Below are positions 16,560 to 25,119 of a DNA stretch of 45,764 nucleotides, piece after piece. The translations under genes and the position numbers were made by a program. This DNA is from an uncultured Prevotellaceae bacterium (GTDB lineage: Bacteria; Bacteroidota; Bacteroidia; Bacteroidales; Bacteroidaceae): NCBI GenBank assembly GCA_937910905.1, contig CALEPV010000005.1, forward strand, positions 1 to 45,764, read 5' to 3'. The notes beneath the pieces were generated by a model, which saw only the letters and a list, made by a program, of their open reading frames with translations, was not told the origin of the DNA and ran no database searches. Position 1 is the first letter of the stretch. Each line of letters opens with the position of its first letter.

Positions 16560-16591
16560 TTTCGCGTGATAGCTTATTTTACATACCTTTG
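16560..16591 (+). promoter_or_regulatory. Promoter of the tamB-like gene
   Basis: TTTC, 20 bp, then TACCTTTG (16584-16591): an almost perfect Bacteroidetes promoter. Transcription should begin near 16597-16600. Confidence 0.75.
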
Positions 16592-16662
16592 CGGTAAGAA
16601 TCTACACCAACATCAAGACATTTCGCAACATAATAAGGATTGTTGCAGGCACAGTCGTAGGG

Positions 16663-19600
16663 TTGTACCTGCTTATTTTGTTGCTCGTAAGTCTGCCTGC
16701 AGTCCAGAGGTGGCTGGGTGGTGTCGCCGCGCGCAAGCTGTCCAAAGAGCTTAACATAGAGGTGCATGTAGGCAATCTTAGGCTAGGCCTGTTCAACCGT
16801 CTTGTTGCCGACGACGTGATTCTCTACGATCAGCAGGGCGACACCCTACTATCAGCAGCTCGCGTGGGAGCTAAAGCACAGCTGCGTCCACTATTCAGCG
16901 GCAAGGTGCGTCTGGCCAATGTCCAGCTGTTTGGTTTCAATATCCACCTAAAGAAATCCTCCGCACGTTCACCCTACAACGTGCAATTCGTAATCGACAA
17001 GCTGTCCAACCCAGATAGCGATGAACCATCCAACATGGACCTGGCAATCTCATCGGCAGTGATACGACGTGGAACCATCACCCACGACCTCATCTACAAG
17101 CCAATTCGCACAGGCTTCGACATAGCTCATCTGCGACTAAGCGACATCAGCATAAAGGCTTCACTTAAAAGATTAACCAGCAATAGCGCAACTTTGGCAA
17201 TCAGCCACTTAAGTTTCACCGAGGCCAATAGCGGATTAAGGATTGAAGGCCTTATGTTTAACGCTATCGTAGACGATGGTGAAGCACGTGTGAATGAGTT
17301 CACTATGCGTCTACCACATTCGAGCATAAGCGTACCACAACTCACGGCACACTTCGACGGACAACAGATTCAGGATGCTGCTGCCGAGATTGAGAGCACA
17401 CTGACACCTGCCGACCTAGCAGCCTTCGTCCCTCAGTTGGACATTTATACTGATGCCCTGAGCCTCAATGCAAAGGCTACGTTGAACGATACGACACTGG
17501 ACATCCCCACCCTATCCGTCACTAGCAGTGACCTGCGCCTTCTGTGCAATGGTTCTGCACAGCGGCTGTCGTCCTCCGAAGCAATCTCAACCGAACTGGA
17601 TCTGCAAGAGTTATACATGTCGCAAAAATCCCTGTCGCAGCTGCAACAGCTCATTGGCGAGGCTCCTGTCAATTTGGAAGCTCTGGGGGCGACTCATGCT
17701 GAAGGGCACTTCACAGCTGTAGCCAACAGCATACTTACCGATGCCAGCATCGACTGTCAGGTGCAGACCGCCATTGGCGACATCGACTTGAAAGGCACGC
17801 TGGCCGATGCCGACCAGTTCCAGTTGGATGTGCACACATCCGAGCTCTCCCTCACTACCTTATTTAATAATGACAGCACAAATCTGTACATACCTCACTG
17901 TCTGGCCATCGACACGCAAGTTGAAGGCAGCTGGCAGCAGCTATCGGCACGTGGACAGGCAGAACTGAAAGGCATAGAGTGGATGGACAGAACAATTAGC
18001 AATGTGCAGATGGATTTTGGCACAGAGCGCCAGCGGGCCAACTTGACGATGTCTGTCAGCGACCCCGACTACGCACTGACACTCAATGCCGACCTAACCG
18101 ACACCCACGATTTCACAAAAGACGAGGACATACTAAACAACATTAGCGGCACAATAGAGCTGACAGATGTCAGCATCAACGACCCACAGTTGTCTATTGC
18201 GCTACAGCGGCTTTGGCTAAACATGGACAATTCCAGCGCCCAGCGCAGCATCAGCCTGCGTAGCGATTTTGTTGACCTGGACGCACAAGGCCGCTTCAAC
18301 CTGCTGTCACTGGCAGAGTCAACTCAACAGATTCTGCACCGAGCACTACCCTCGCTAATACCCACACCGCAGCCCAAAAGCGACTATCTTTATAACGACA
18401 TCAAGTTCGACATCTTCATGCAACATCCCGACCCTCTGCTTCAGCTAGCCGGTCTCGACATGTCCGTACCCAAGCAATGCCGCATAGCTGGTCAGATATC
18501 ATCTCCGCAAGGTATGCTCACCCTGCACGCAACAGCTCCGCAGCTACTGTACGGCAACGAGGACTTGCGCGATATAACCATCGTGCTTGATAGCCGCAAC
18601 GATAGTCTTCAGGCCGAGATTGAGATGTTGCGTACAGTAAAGTCTGGCCTTGCCAATTTAGGAATGGCAGCTGTCGGCGGACACGACAGGCTGCTCTACG
18701 AGGCTGTCTGGGATGTACCGTCGACACCAGTCATTCGCGGAACCCTGACTGCCGACACACATTTCAGCCGCGACAGGAGCAACAACTTGGCTGCCGACAT
18801 TCAGATACGTCCCACCAACATCAGCATCGGCGATACCATCTGGCATGTGCGGCAGACGGATTTAACTCTGAGTCAGGGCGTGCTGGATGTGAACAACATG
18901 CAGATTGAGCACGGCGACGCCTTCCTGCGCTTAGGCGGCAAGGCATCGGCAAGACCAGACGACCAGCTGTGGATAGAGCTGGAGGACATCAACCTGGGCT
19001 ACATACTGGACTTCATACACATCGGCGGCGTGGATCTCGAAGCACGTGTATCGGGCACGATCATAGCACATCATCTGTTTTCGCACCCAATGATAGAGGC
19101 CAACGTGCTGGCACGCGACTTTGCCGTAAACGGATGCGTGGTAGGCGACACACGTGCACACGGTGGCTGGGAGCGCCACGATGCCAATACCATTGACATC
19201 GATGCCTACATTACCGACCCGGCCACAGAACAGCGTAGCCATGCCAAGTGCATCATACATCCTGGACACAGGCCTGACAGCGGCATCGACCTGCAAGTAG
19301 ATGCCCACCACCTAAGTGCAGCTTTCGTGGGCAGATACACACAGTCGTTCCTCAAGGACTTCGCCGTAGCCGTCACAGGCGATGTGCACCTATATGGTCC
19401 CTTTGGAGCTCTCGACCTGGCAGGCAACGCACAGATAGACACGGCATTTCTGACCGTACCATCATTAGGTGTGAGGTATGTCATCACAGATGGACTGCTG
19501 AACATGCATCCTGGCCGGGTTGAGCTCAGCCGGGTTCAGGTTCACGACCTGTCGTACCAGAACGGCAACCGCCACTCTGCTATTTTGGCAGGTGCGATGA

Positions 19601-20931
19601 CCTACGACCATTTCCGCGACATAGCCTACGACATCATCATCGATGCCACCGACATGCTGTGCTACGATTTCCGCGACTTCGGCGATATGCCATTCTACGC
19701 TACTGTCTTCGCTACAGGCAATGCCCACCTGCGTGGCAACACCTCGCATCTGCTGGTGGAACTGCAGGGACAGCCCACAGCAGGCTCCGTATTGACATAC
19801 AATGCCACATCCCCAGAGAACACCACCGACAATCAGTTCATCCGCTGGAAGCAGAAGACTCCAGCCGTAATCGAAGATCCAGCACAAGCCCAAGATGCCC
19901 AGGCCACTACATCCACAACGCCACAGCATTCGTGGGACGCTGAGCAGTCGGGCATTGACATGCGCATCAACATGGACCTCGACGTGCAGCCTGATGCCAC
20001 CATCGGATTGCTGATGGACCAGCGCACCGGCGACATGATTTCACTCAACGGCAGGGGCAACCTGAAAGCCAGCTATCACAATCGTGGCACATTTCAGCTA
20101 TATGGTGTGTATCATGTGGAGCGAGGCACCTACCGCCTGTCCATGCAGAACCTCATACGCAAGGAGTTCTTGTTCCAGCGGGGCGGCACACTCACCTTCG
20201 GTGGACAACCGCTTCAGGCTGCTCTTGACCTGCAAGCCATCTACACCGTGCCCAGCGTGTCGCTCAACGACCTTGCCGCCGGCAGCAACATTTCAAACAG
20301 CAATGTACGAGTGAACTGCATTATGAACATAGGCGGTTCTGCCGAACATCCACGAGTATCGTTTGACTTCGACATCCCCAACGTCAACGAGGACGAGAAA
20401 CAAATGGTGCGTTCACTCATCAGCACCGAAGAGGAGCGCAACCTGCAAGTCATCTATCTGCTGGGCATAGGCCGCTTCTACACCTACGACTACACCGCCG
20501 AGCAGAGTCAGGCCAGCACCGCCATGAACGGCCTGCTCTCCTCCACCCTGTCCGGCCAGCTGAACAACCTGCTGACCAACGCCATCGGCACCAACGCCTC
20601 ATGGAACTTCGGCACCAACCTGTCCACAGGCCAACAGGGATGGAACGAGGTCGATGTAGAAGGTATGCTCAGCGGCCGTCTGCTGAACAACCGCCTCATC
20701 TTCAACGGCACCTTCGGATATCGCGACCGCCCCATGACTGCTAGCAACACCAACTTCGTCGGCGACTTCGACCTTCAGTACCAGCTCACCCGTAGCGGCA
20801 ACATTAGTCTCAAGGCCTACAGCGAGACCAACGACCGCTACTTCACCAAGTCGGCCCTCACCACCCAAGGCGTAGGCATACTACTGCGCAAGGACTTCAA
20901 CTCCGTCCGCGACCTTCTACACCGCAAATGA
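16663..20931 (+). CDS. tamB: TamB-like translocation/assembly module protein
   Basis: 1422 aa from a TTG at 16663. TamB/DUF490 proteins span the periplasm as a long beta-rich groove and act in outer-membrane protein assembly or lipid transport. One N-terminal membrane helix (LLILLLVSLPAVQRWLGG) is followed by over 1300 residues of repetitive beta strands and the conserved TamB C-terminal domain (RLSMQNLIRKEFLFQRGGTLTF, ending GVGILLRKDFNSVRDLLHRK). The frame stays open upstream of the TTG through IKTFRNIIRIVAGTVVG to the predicted transcription start, with no ATG or GTG; the likely true N terminus would begin there at a near-cognate codon. The stop overlaps a small open frame by 4 nt. Confidence 0.88.
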   Translation: MYLLILLLVSLPAVQRWLGGVAARKLSKELNIEVHVGNLRLGLFNRLVADDVILYDQQGDTLLSAARVGAKAQLRPLFSGKVRLANVQLFGFNIHLKKSSARSPYNVQFVIDKLSNPDSDEPSNMDLAISSAVIRRGTITHDLIYKPIRTGFDIAHLRLSDISIKASLKRLTSNSATLAISHLSFTEANSGLRIEGLMFNAIVDDGEARVNEFTMRLPHSSISVPQLTAHFDGQQIQDAAAEIESTLTPADLAAFVPQLDIYTDALSLNAKATLNDTTLDIPTLSVTSSDLRLLCNGSAQRLSSSEAISTELDLQELYMSQKSLSQLQQLIGEAPVNLEALGATHAEGHFTAVANSILTDASIDCQVQTAIGDIDLKGTLADADQFQLDVHTSELSLTTLFNNDSTNLYIPHCLAIDTQVEGSWQQLSARGQAELKGIEWMDRTISNVQMDFGTERQRANLTMSVSDPDYALTLNADLTDTHDFTKDEDILNNISGTIELTDVSINDPQLSIALQRLWLNMDNSSAQRSISLRSDFVDLDAQGRFNLLSLAESTQQILHRALPSLIPTPQPKSDYLYNDIKFDIFMQHPDPLLQLAGLDMSVPKQCRIAGQISSPQGMLTLHATAPQLLYGNEDLRDITIVLDSRNDSLQAEIEMLRTVKSGLANLGMAAVGGHDRLLYEAVWDVPSTPVIRGTLTADTHFSRDRSNNLAADIQIRPTNISIGDTIWHVRQTDLTLSQGVLDVNNMQIEHGDAFLRLGGKASARPDDQLWIELEDINLGYILDFIHIGGVDLEARVSGTIIAHHLFSHPMIEANVLARDFAVNGCVVGDTRAHGGWERHDANTIDIDAYITDPATEQRSHAKCIIHPGHRPDSGIDLQVDAHHLSAAFVGRYTQSFLKDFAVAVTGDVHLYGPFGALDLAGNAQIDTAFLTVPSLGVRYVITDGLLNMHPGRVELSRVQVHDLSYQNGNRHSAILAGAMTYDHFRDIAYDIIIDATDMLCYDFRDFGDMPFYATVFATGNAHLRGNTSHLLVELQGQPTAGSVLTYNATSPENTTDNQFIRWKQKTPAVIEDPAQAQDAQATTSTTPQHSWDAEQSGIDMRINMDLDVQPDATIGLLMDQRTGDMISLNGRGNLKASYHNRGTFQLYGVYHVERGTYRLSMQNLIRKEFLFQRGGTLTFGGQPLQAALDLQAIYTVPSVSLNDLAAGSNISNSNVRVNCIMNIGGSAEHPRVSFDFDIPNVNEDEKQMVRSLISTEEERNLQVIYLLGIGRFYTYDYTAEQSQASTAMNGLLSSTLSGQLNNLLTNAIGTNASWNFGTNLSTGQQGWNEVDVEGMLSGRLLNNRLIFNGTFGYRDRPMTASNTNFVGDFDLQYQLTRSGNISLKAYSETNDRYFTKSALTTQGVGILLRKDFNSVRDLLHRK

Positions 20932-21080
20932 AGGATGATGATAGGTTCGTCTTTGCCGATGGAGTCATCGTCAGCATCACTGACGGGAAACTACAAGGGG
21001 TGAGCCGAGGCACGACCTACATTCAGAAATATGTGGCGGAAACGAATGGCATCGTGGGCTATAAGGTGGAGGTGGAATGA
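20928..21080 (+). CDS. 50-aa open frame resembling the end of a bacterial Ig-like domain
   Basis: It starts at an ATG overlapping the tamB stop (ATGA) and ends at a TGA at 21080. The residues VSITDGKLQGVSRGTT followed by a beta-strand end YKVEVE resemble the close of a Big_2-type Ig-like domain (pattern DGKVTGVxxGTT). Either a small coupled gene or the remnant of a larger surface protein gene whose front was deleted; I favour a remnant. Confidence 0.4.
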   Translation: MKDDDRFVFADGVIVSITDGKLQGVSRGTTYIQKYVAETNGIVGYKVEVE

Positions 21081-21098
21081 GAAAAAAGTAACGATTCA

Positions 21099-21130
21099 TT
21101 TGGTGATTTAACTAAAAAGGTGTATCTTTG
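21099..21130 (+). promoter_or_regulatory. Perfect promoter in front of a gene fragment
   Basis: TTTG (21099-21102), exactly 20 bp, TATCTTTG (21123-21130). It is as good as any promoter in the window, although the gene behind it is truncated. Confidence 0.75.
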
Positions 21131-21189
21131 CACCGCATAGAGTGCATAAACCGCGAAAACAATGCACTCCATAGAGACAGACTGCGGTG
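21131..21189 (+). other. Nested inverted repeats in the leader of the gene fragment
   Basis: The outer pair CACCGCA (21131-21137) / TGCGGTG (21183-21189) encloses the inner pair GAGTGCAT (21140-21147) / ATGCACTC (21162-21169). The RNA leader could fold into a two-level hairpin just before the ATG at 21193. Confidence 0.5.
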
Positions 21190-21192
21190 ATT

Positions 21193-21338
21193 ATGGATAA
21201 GGACACTATCAAATCAATCCTCCTGAAAAATCAGGAAAGGATTCCACAAATCCCATTGGTGAGGCGTGATGTTCGCTTCGAGCCAATGGGAAACACAATC
21301 GCTAACTATTGGCAATCTTTCGTTTACCTCTTTAATGC
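21193..21338 (+). pseudogene. 5' remnant of an AAA-type ATPase gene
   Basis: The ATG at 21193 opens MDKDTIKSILLKNQERIP and goes on to VRRDVRFEPMGNTI. This resembles the N terminus of the Bacteroidales ATP-binding proteins of the AAA/DUF4143 kind, which continue with a GxRRxGKSxx P-loop. Here that P-loop never comes: similarity stops after about 38 residues and the frame runs into a terminator hairpin and a tRNA. The family assignment rests on memory of the N terminus only. Confidence 0.45.
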
Positions 21339-21371
21339 AAAATCTCCAACCTTTGTGGGATTGGAGATTTT
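21339..21371 (-). terminator. Terminator of the tRNA operon
   Basis: AAAATCTCCAA and TTGGAGATTTT form a perfect 11-bp stem with an 11-nt loop and T tracts usable in both directions. It lies 22 nt beyond the last tRNA on the minus strand and also ends the truncated plus-strand gene. Confidence 0.8.
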
Positions 21372-21393
21372 TACCTTCATTCGGTATTTTTTG

Positions 21394-21468
21394 CGGTGCG
21401 TACGAGGCTCGAACTCGTGACCCCATGCGTGACAGGCATGTATTCTAACCAAACTGAACTAACGCACC
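21394..21468 (-). tRNA. tRNA-Asp(GTC), copy 2 in transcription order
   Basis: Cloverleaf on the minus strand: acceptor GGTGCGT/ACGCACC, discriminator G, anticodon loop CTGTCAC, T arm with TTCGAGC. No CCA is encoded. It differs from the other Asp copy by a compensatory A-T to G-C pair in the T stem, one T-loop base and one D-loop base. Confidence 0.95.
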
Positions 21469-21512
21469 TCTTAATCAAAAATCACCTCCCAAGTATTGAG
21501 AAGTGACTCTTG

Positions 21513-21587
21513 CGGTGCGTACGGGACTCGAACCCGTGACCCCATGCGTGACAGGCATGTATTCTAACCAAGCTGAACTAACGCACC
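21513..21587 (-). tRNA. tRNA-Asp(GTC), copy 1
   Basis: Cloverleaf on the minus strand: acceptor GGTGCGT/ACGCACC, discriminator G, anticodon loop CTGTCAC (GTC), T arm ACGGG/CCCGT. No encoded CCA. Confidence 0.95.
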
Positions 21588-21614
21588 GTATTATGTGTTC
21601 ATTGTAGCATATAG

Positions 21615-21687
<73 letters not shown>

Positions 21688-21711
21688 ATAAACGCACATG
21701 AACGTGTGGTG

Positions 21712-21794
21712 TGGGCGGAGATGGATTCGAACCACCGAAGGTAACAACCAGCAGATTTACAGTCTGCCCCATTTGGCCACTCTGGTATCCGCCC
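21712..21794 (-). tRNA. tRNA-Tyr(GTA)
   Basis: Acceptor GGGCGGA/TCCGCCC, discriminator A, anticodon loop CTGTAAA (GTA), long variable arm as expected for bacterial Tyr, 83 nt, no encoded CCA. Confidence 0.95.
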
Positions 21795-21820
21795 AGACAT
21801 TCAATCGATGTCAAAGAAAG

Positions 21821-21894
21821 TGACTCCTATAGGATTCTAACCTATAACCTTCTGATCCGTAGTCAGATGCTCTATACAGTTGAGCTAAGGAGCC
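21821..21894 (-). tRNA. tRNA-Arg(ACG)
   Basis: Acceptor GGCTCCT/AGGAGTC (one G-T pair), anticodon stem TCTGA/TCAGA with loop CTACGGA. The ACG anticodon would be read as inosine-CG after deamination by TadA. Confidence 0.94.
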
Positions 21895-21903
21895 ATTGTG
21901 TCG

Positions 21904-21978
21904 TGGGCGCTGACGGATTCGAACCGCCGACCCTCTGCTTGTAAGGCAGACGCTCTGAACCAGCTGAGCTAAGCGCCC
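21904..21978 (-). tRNA. tRNA-Val(TAC)
   Basis: Acceptor GGGCGCT/AGCGCCC, discriminator A, anticodon stem TCTGC/GCAGA with loop CTTACAA (TAC). First tRNA of the operon, about 62 nt after the promoter. Confidence 0.95.
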
Positions 21979-22040
21979 TTTCGAGAGGTGATTGCTTGAC
22001 TACCTCTGTAGTTGCTATGTTTCTTTCTCGAAAGCGGGTG

Positions 22041-22072
22041 CAAAGGTAGTAGATATTGAGTTACCGTGCAAA
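22041..22072 (-). promoter_or_regulatory. Promoter of the six-tRNA operon
   Basis: On the minus strand: TTTG (22069-22072), exactly 20 bp, TACCTTTG (22041-22048). A consensus promoter pointing at tRNA-Val and the five tRNAs behind it. Confidence 0.85.
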
Positions 22073-22103
22073 CTTTTGATGTTTTTTTTGAGGAAAAGTT
22101 TAT

Positions 22104-22640
22104 TCAGGCGAACATTTCCATCCATTTCTGCACTCTTTCGATGCCCTTTTCACCATACTTCTCAAGACTGCACAACACTTGTTCGGGCGTACGTACTCTC
22201 TCAAGATGTGACTTGGAGAAAAACTTATCGGCATAGCAAATGATTTGCTCCTCTATGGTCTCCGGCGAGAAGTCTTCCTGCGGCAATGGCAGCTGTTGGC
22301 GTTCTATGGTCTCGCGTGTGAGGCCAGTACCCGTGTGTCGCGCAGCTACGCGTGCATGTCGCGGGTAGCCTTCACGCAACAGCAGCTGGGCACCCAGCAG
22401 GCCATGACGTATGTATGGCTCGTGGCCATAGCAGCAGATACCTGGAGCATCGGTCAGAAAGATGCCTATGTCGTGCAGCATGGCAGCCTCGTAAAGAAAC
22501 TCGTTATCTGCCTCGAGTTCGGTATGCCGTCGGCTTATGTCTACTGCCATCTGTGCCACAGCCTTGCTATGGGTGACTAGGATGTGGCGCAGCTGCGGTG
22601 TCTCGGAGTAATACTTATCGATTATACTGTTTACGTCCAT
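22104..22640 (-). CDS. HD-domain phosphohydrolase
   Basis: 178 aa. The HD motif AAMLHDIGIF, an earlier His in VTHSKAVAQMA, HGLLGAQLL with ARHTGTGL, and CYADKFFSK make a full HDIG-type metal site. Small stand-alone HD proteins of this kind hydrolyse nucleotides or phosphate esters; the substrate is unknown. The start overlaps the end of the C10 protease gene by 26 nt, so the two are probably cotranscribed. Confidence 0.85.
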   Translation of the reverse strand: MDVNSIIDKYYSETPQLRHILVTHSKAVAQMAVDISRRHTELEADNEFLYEAAMLHDIGIFLTDAPGICCYGHEPYIRHGLLGAQLLLREGYPRHARVAARHTGTGLTRETIERQQLPLPQEDFSPETIEEQIICYADKFFSKSHLERVRTPEQVLCSLEKYGEKGIERVQKWMEMFA

Positions 22641-24384
22641 TGCTTATGATTATGCCGCGTGTATCGGGCGATGCGACACGTCCATTGAGGTCGTACACTA
22701 CACTATTATATATATATGGCTGCAGCGGTGCCGATGGCGAGGCTATGCCTGTCTCGCTGGGCATAGTGAAGTGCAGCTCTGCCTGTACTGCCCACGGGCA
22801 GCGCACCAGCAGCGTGTAGCCGGTAGACGGCTTCAGACCGGAGAAGCTGACTTCGAGTTGCTGACGCTCGCCTGGCTGTATGCTGAGTACCTCAAAGTGG
22901 CGTGCATCCTCTTCGTCATTGTTATCTTCACGCAGACAGTATGTCACGAGGTCACCAGCATGACCTGCTGTGGCGGCATTCTCGACAGGTATGGTGAATG
23001 AGGCAATTCGGCCGTTGATGCTAACCGACGGCTCGCCCCAGGTGAGCACGGATGCTCTGCCCTGCTCTATGCTGACAGGCACCTCAAAAGGAATGGTCAC
23101 ATCATCGTGCGATATGCCCATCAGCCTCTGTCCCGGCTCGACGAATTCCAGATAGACACGTTGGCGCAGCTGCTCGCCAGGCTTCAGCTGCACGCGGGAC
23201 AGGCCTACGTAGTCGGCTTGGTAGAATATGGCTGTGTCGGTTGGCAGATAGGTCATAACCTCGTAGGTGTACGTAACCTCCTCTGCACCCTCGTTGTGGA
23301 AATAGAAGTCAGCAGCCACATAACCTCTGGTCGAAGGCTGTCGGCAGAAGCTCACACTGTCAAGACGTATGCCAATGGCTGTGGTGTCCACGGTGTCGGC
23401 TTCCAGCACTGAGCTCAGCTCCGACGGATGCATACACAGCATGGTCTGATTGCAGAAGAAGCCTTCCACTATGCCGTCGGCATCGTATACCTCGGGTTCC
23501 CACGGATTGAGCCAGTCGAGGTCGTACCAGCCGTCGTAGCTGCCGTTGTAGCCCCAGTTCACGTGGTAGAAGCCGCGCTCGTCCACACCGTCGATATTGA
23601 AGGCATGACCGCTGAGCGACATTGTGTGGCCCGTGTATGCCACAGGCCGTCCTGCCTGTAGCTCGTACTGCAGAAGCCGATGCCACTGTTCGGGTTCGTA
23701 CAGCAGTCTGTCGAAGTGTCTGACCATTCCGTAGCCAAAAGCTCTGCGCAGCGGTTCCACGGCATTGCCGAGGTTGGCTCCTGAGGATTCCAGACCGTAG
23801 CGCATATGCACAGACATGCCACATGCCAGCGTGGGTAGCGCTATGGCCATGCCTTCGGCCTCTGCATATCCATAGCGATAGTCCGACAGATAGTGGTCCC
23901 AGTCGAAGCTGGTGCCAGGCAGCATGTCTGGTATTGAGTAGTGTTCCGTGGTCCATCCGAACAGCGTGTCCTGCAGCATAGCAGGATAGCGATAGTATGC
24001 CAGTATCTGCTCCAGACACGTAGCCACACAGCCCGAAAGGCAACGCTCCTCGCTCTCCTGCCCGTCATCGTACATCCACTTCGGGCATAGCCAGTTGTAC
24101 GGTGCCGACTGGTCACGTATGCTTCCTAGCAACGGCTGCACTGTCTGAACGATGGAAGCTGCATTCTGTTGCCTGGACAGCCGTGAGCGGGCACGCGAGC
24201 GCAGCAGTGACGTCTCGCCCAACTGCTGAGCACCACCGCTACGCAGCACCTCCTGCAGCATGGCCGGTACTACATCCCCACGCCTGACACCGTAGGCCAC
24301 GACCTCACCGCCTGCGACAATCACAGTCTGTGCCAATGCCGTCGTAGCGCAGGACAGCAGTATGAATATCAGCCATTTATGCAT
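22615..24384 (-). CDS. C10 family (streptopain/interpain-like) cysteine protease
   Basis: 589 aa from the ATG at 24384; twelve further upstream codons only cross a terminator hairpin. Signal peptide MHKWLIFILLSCATTALAQ, a propeptide, then the peptidase: catalytic Cys119 in SGCVATCLEQ and His260 in SGHAFNIDGVDERG, followed by HVNWGYNGSYDGWYDL. A beta-rich region follows from about 350. The end NSVVYDLNGRV...GIIISNGRKQ matches type IX secretion sorting domains, so it should be exported to the surface or medium. Relatives such as SpeB and interpain A degrade host proteins; that role here is inference. Confidence 0.9.
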   Translation of the reverse strand: MHKWLIFILLSCATTALAQTVIVAGGEVVAYGVRRGDVVPAMLQEVLRSGGAQQLGETSLLRSRARSRLSRQQNAASIVQTVQPLLGSIRDQSAPYNWLCPKWMYDDGQESEERCLSGCVATCLEQILAYYRYPAMLQDTLFGWTTEHYSIPDMLPGTSFDWDHYLSDYRYGYAEAEGMAIALPTLACGMSVHMRYGLESSGANLGNAVEPLRRAFGYGMVRHFDRLLYEPEQWHRLLQYELQAGRPVAYTGHTMSLSGHAFNIDGVDERGFYHVNWGYNGSYDGWYDLDWLNPWEPEVYDADGIVEGFFCNQTMLCMHPSELSSVLEADTVDTTAIGIRLDSVSFCRQPSTRGYVAADFYFHNEGAEEVTYTYEVMTYLPTDTAIFYQADYVGLSRVQLKPGEQLRQRVYLEFVEPGQRLMGISHDDVTIPFEVPVSIEQGRASVLTWGEPSVSINGRIASFTIPVENAATAGHAGDLVTYCLREDNNDEEDARHFEVLSIQPGERQQLEVSFSGLKPSTGYTLLVRCPWAVQAELHFTMPSETGIASPSAPLQPYIYNSVVYDLNGRVASPDTRGIIISNGRKQYNR

Positions 24385-24397
24385 TAATAAAAACAAT

Positions 24398-24423
24398 GTT
24401 GTGGCAGCCAATACTGCCACAAC
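24398..24423 (-). terminator. Terminator behind kdgA
   Basis: GTTGTGGCAG and CTGCCACAAC form a perfect 10-bp stem with a 6-nt loop, followed on the minus strand by a T-rich stretch (TTGTTTTTATT). Confidence 0.88.
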
Positions 24424-24447
24424 GCATAGTGTTGAAACTGAGTTGTA

Positions 24448-25116
24448 CTACTTTCGTGCCTCTGCCACGTAGCCGAGAGCTTCGCGACACTTATCTGTGA
24501 TGTACTGCCAATCCTCAGCAGCCACCTTGTCCTTCGGGAAGAGCTTGCTGCCCATGCCTACGCAGTAGACACCAGCCTTGAACCAAGCCTTGAGGTTGTC
24601 GGCCTCTGGAGCCACGCCGCCGGTAACCATAATCTTCGACCACGGCATTGGAGCCATCAGACCCTTGACCATGTTGGGACCATATACATCGCCCGGGAAG
24701 AGCTTGGTGAGGTCGCAACCCAGTTCCTGTGCCTTGCCTATCTCGCTCACACTGCCACAGCCTGGGCAGTAAGGAACCAGACGACGGTTGCACACAGGTG
24801 CTATCTCTGGGTTGAACAGCGGACCTACCACGAAGCATGCACCCAGCTGAATGTACATGGCAGCTGTCGGAGCATCCACCACAGAGCCAATGCCAAGTGC
24901 AAGCTCGGGGCACTCCTTGGCTGCATACTTCACACACTCGGCAAACACCTCCTGCGCAAAGTCGCCACGGTTAGTGAACTCGAAGGCGCGAACACCGCCA
25001 TCATAACAAGCCTTGATGACCTTCTTTGCCACCTCAGCATCCTTGTGGTAGAACACAGGCACCATGCCAGTCTCACCAATCTTCGCCATTACGGCGAGCT
25101 TATCAAATCGTGCCAT
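24448..25116 (-). CDS. kdgA: KDPG/KHG aldolase
   Basis: 222 aa from the ATG at 25116 (MARFDKLAVMAKIGETG); nine in-frame codons upstream belong to a repeat element. It cleaves 2-keto-3-deoxy-6-phosphogluconate to pyruvate and glyceraldehyde 3-phosphate. Seen: RAFEFTNRGDF with the catalytic Glu, the Schiff-base Lys in TKLFPGD, and MVTGGVAPEADN for phosphate binding. The segment PYCPGCGS replaces the usual PG(V/I)xT. Acts with the kinase upstream in uronate (pectin-derived) sugar breakdown. Confidence 0.93.
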   Translation of the reverse strand: MARFDKLAVMAKIGETGMVPVFYHKDAEVAKKVIKACYDGGVRAFEFTNRGDFAQEVFAECVKYAAKECPELALGIGSVVDAPTAAMYIQLGACFVVGPLFNPEIAPVCNRRLVPYCPGCGSVSEIGKAQELGCDLTKLFPGDVYGPNMVKGLMAPMPWSKIMVTGGVAPEADNLKAWFKAGVYCVGMGSKLFPKDKVAAEDWQYITDKCREALGYVAEARK

Positions 25117-25119
25117 AAA

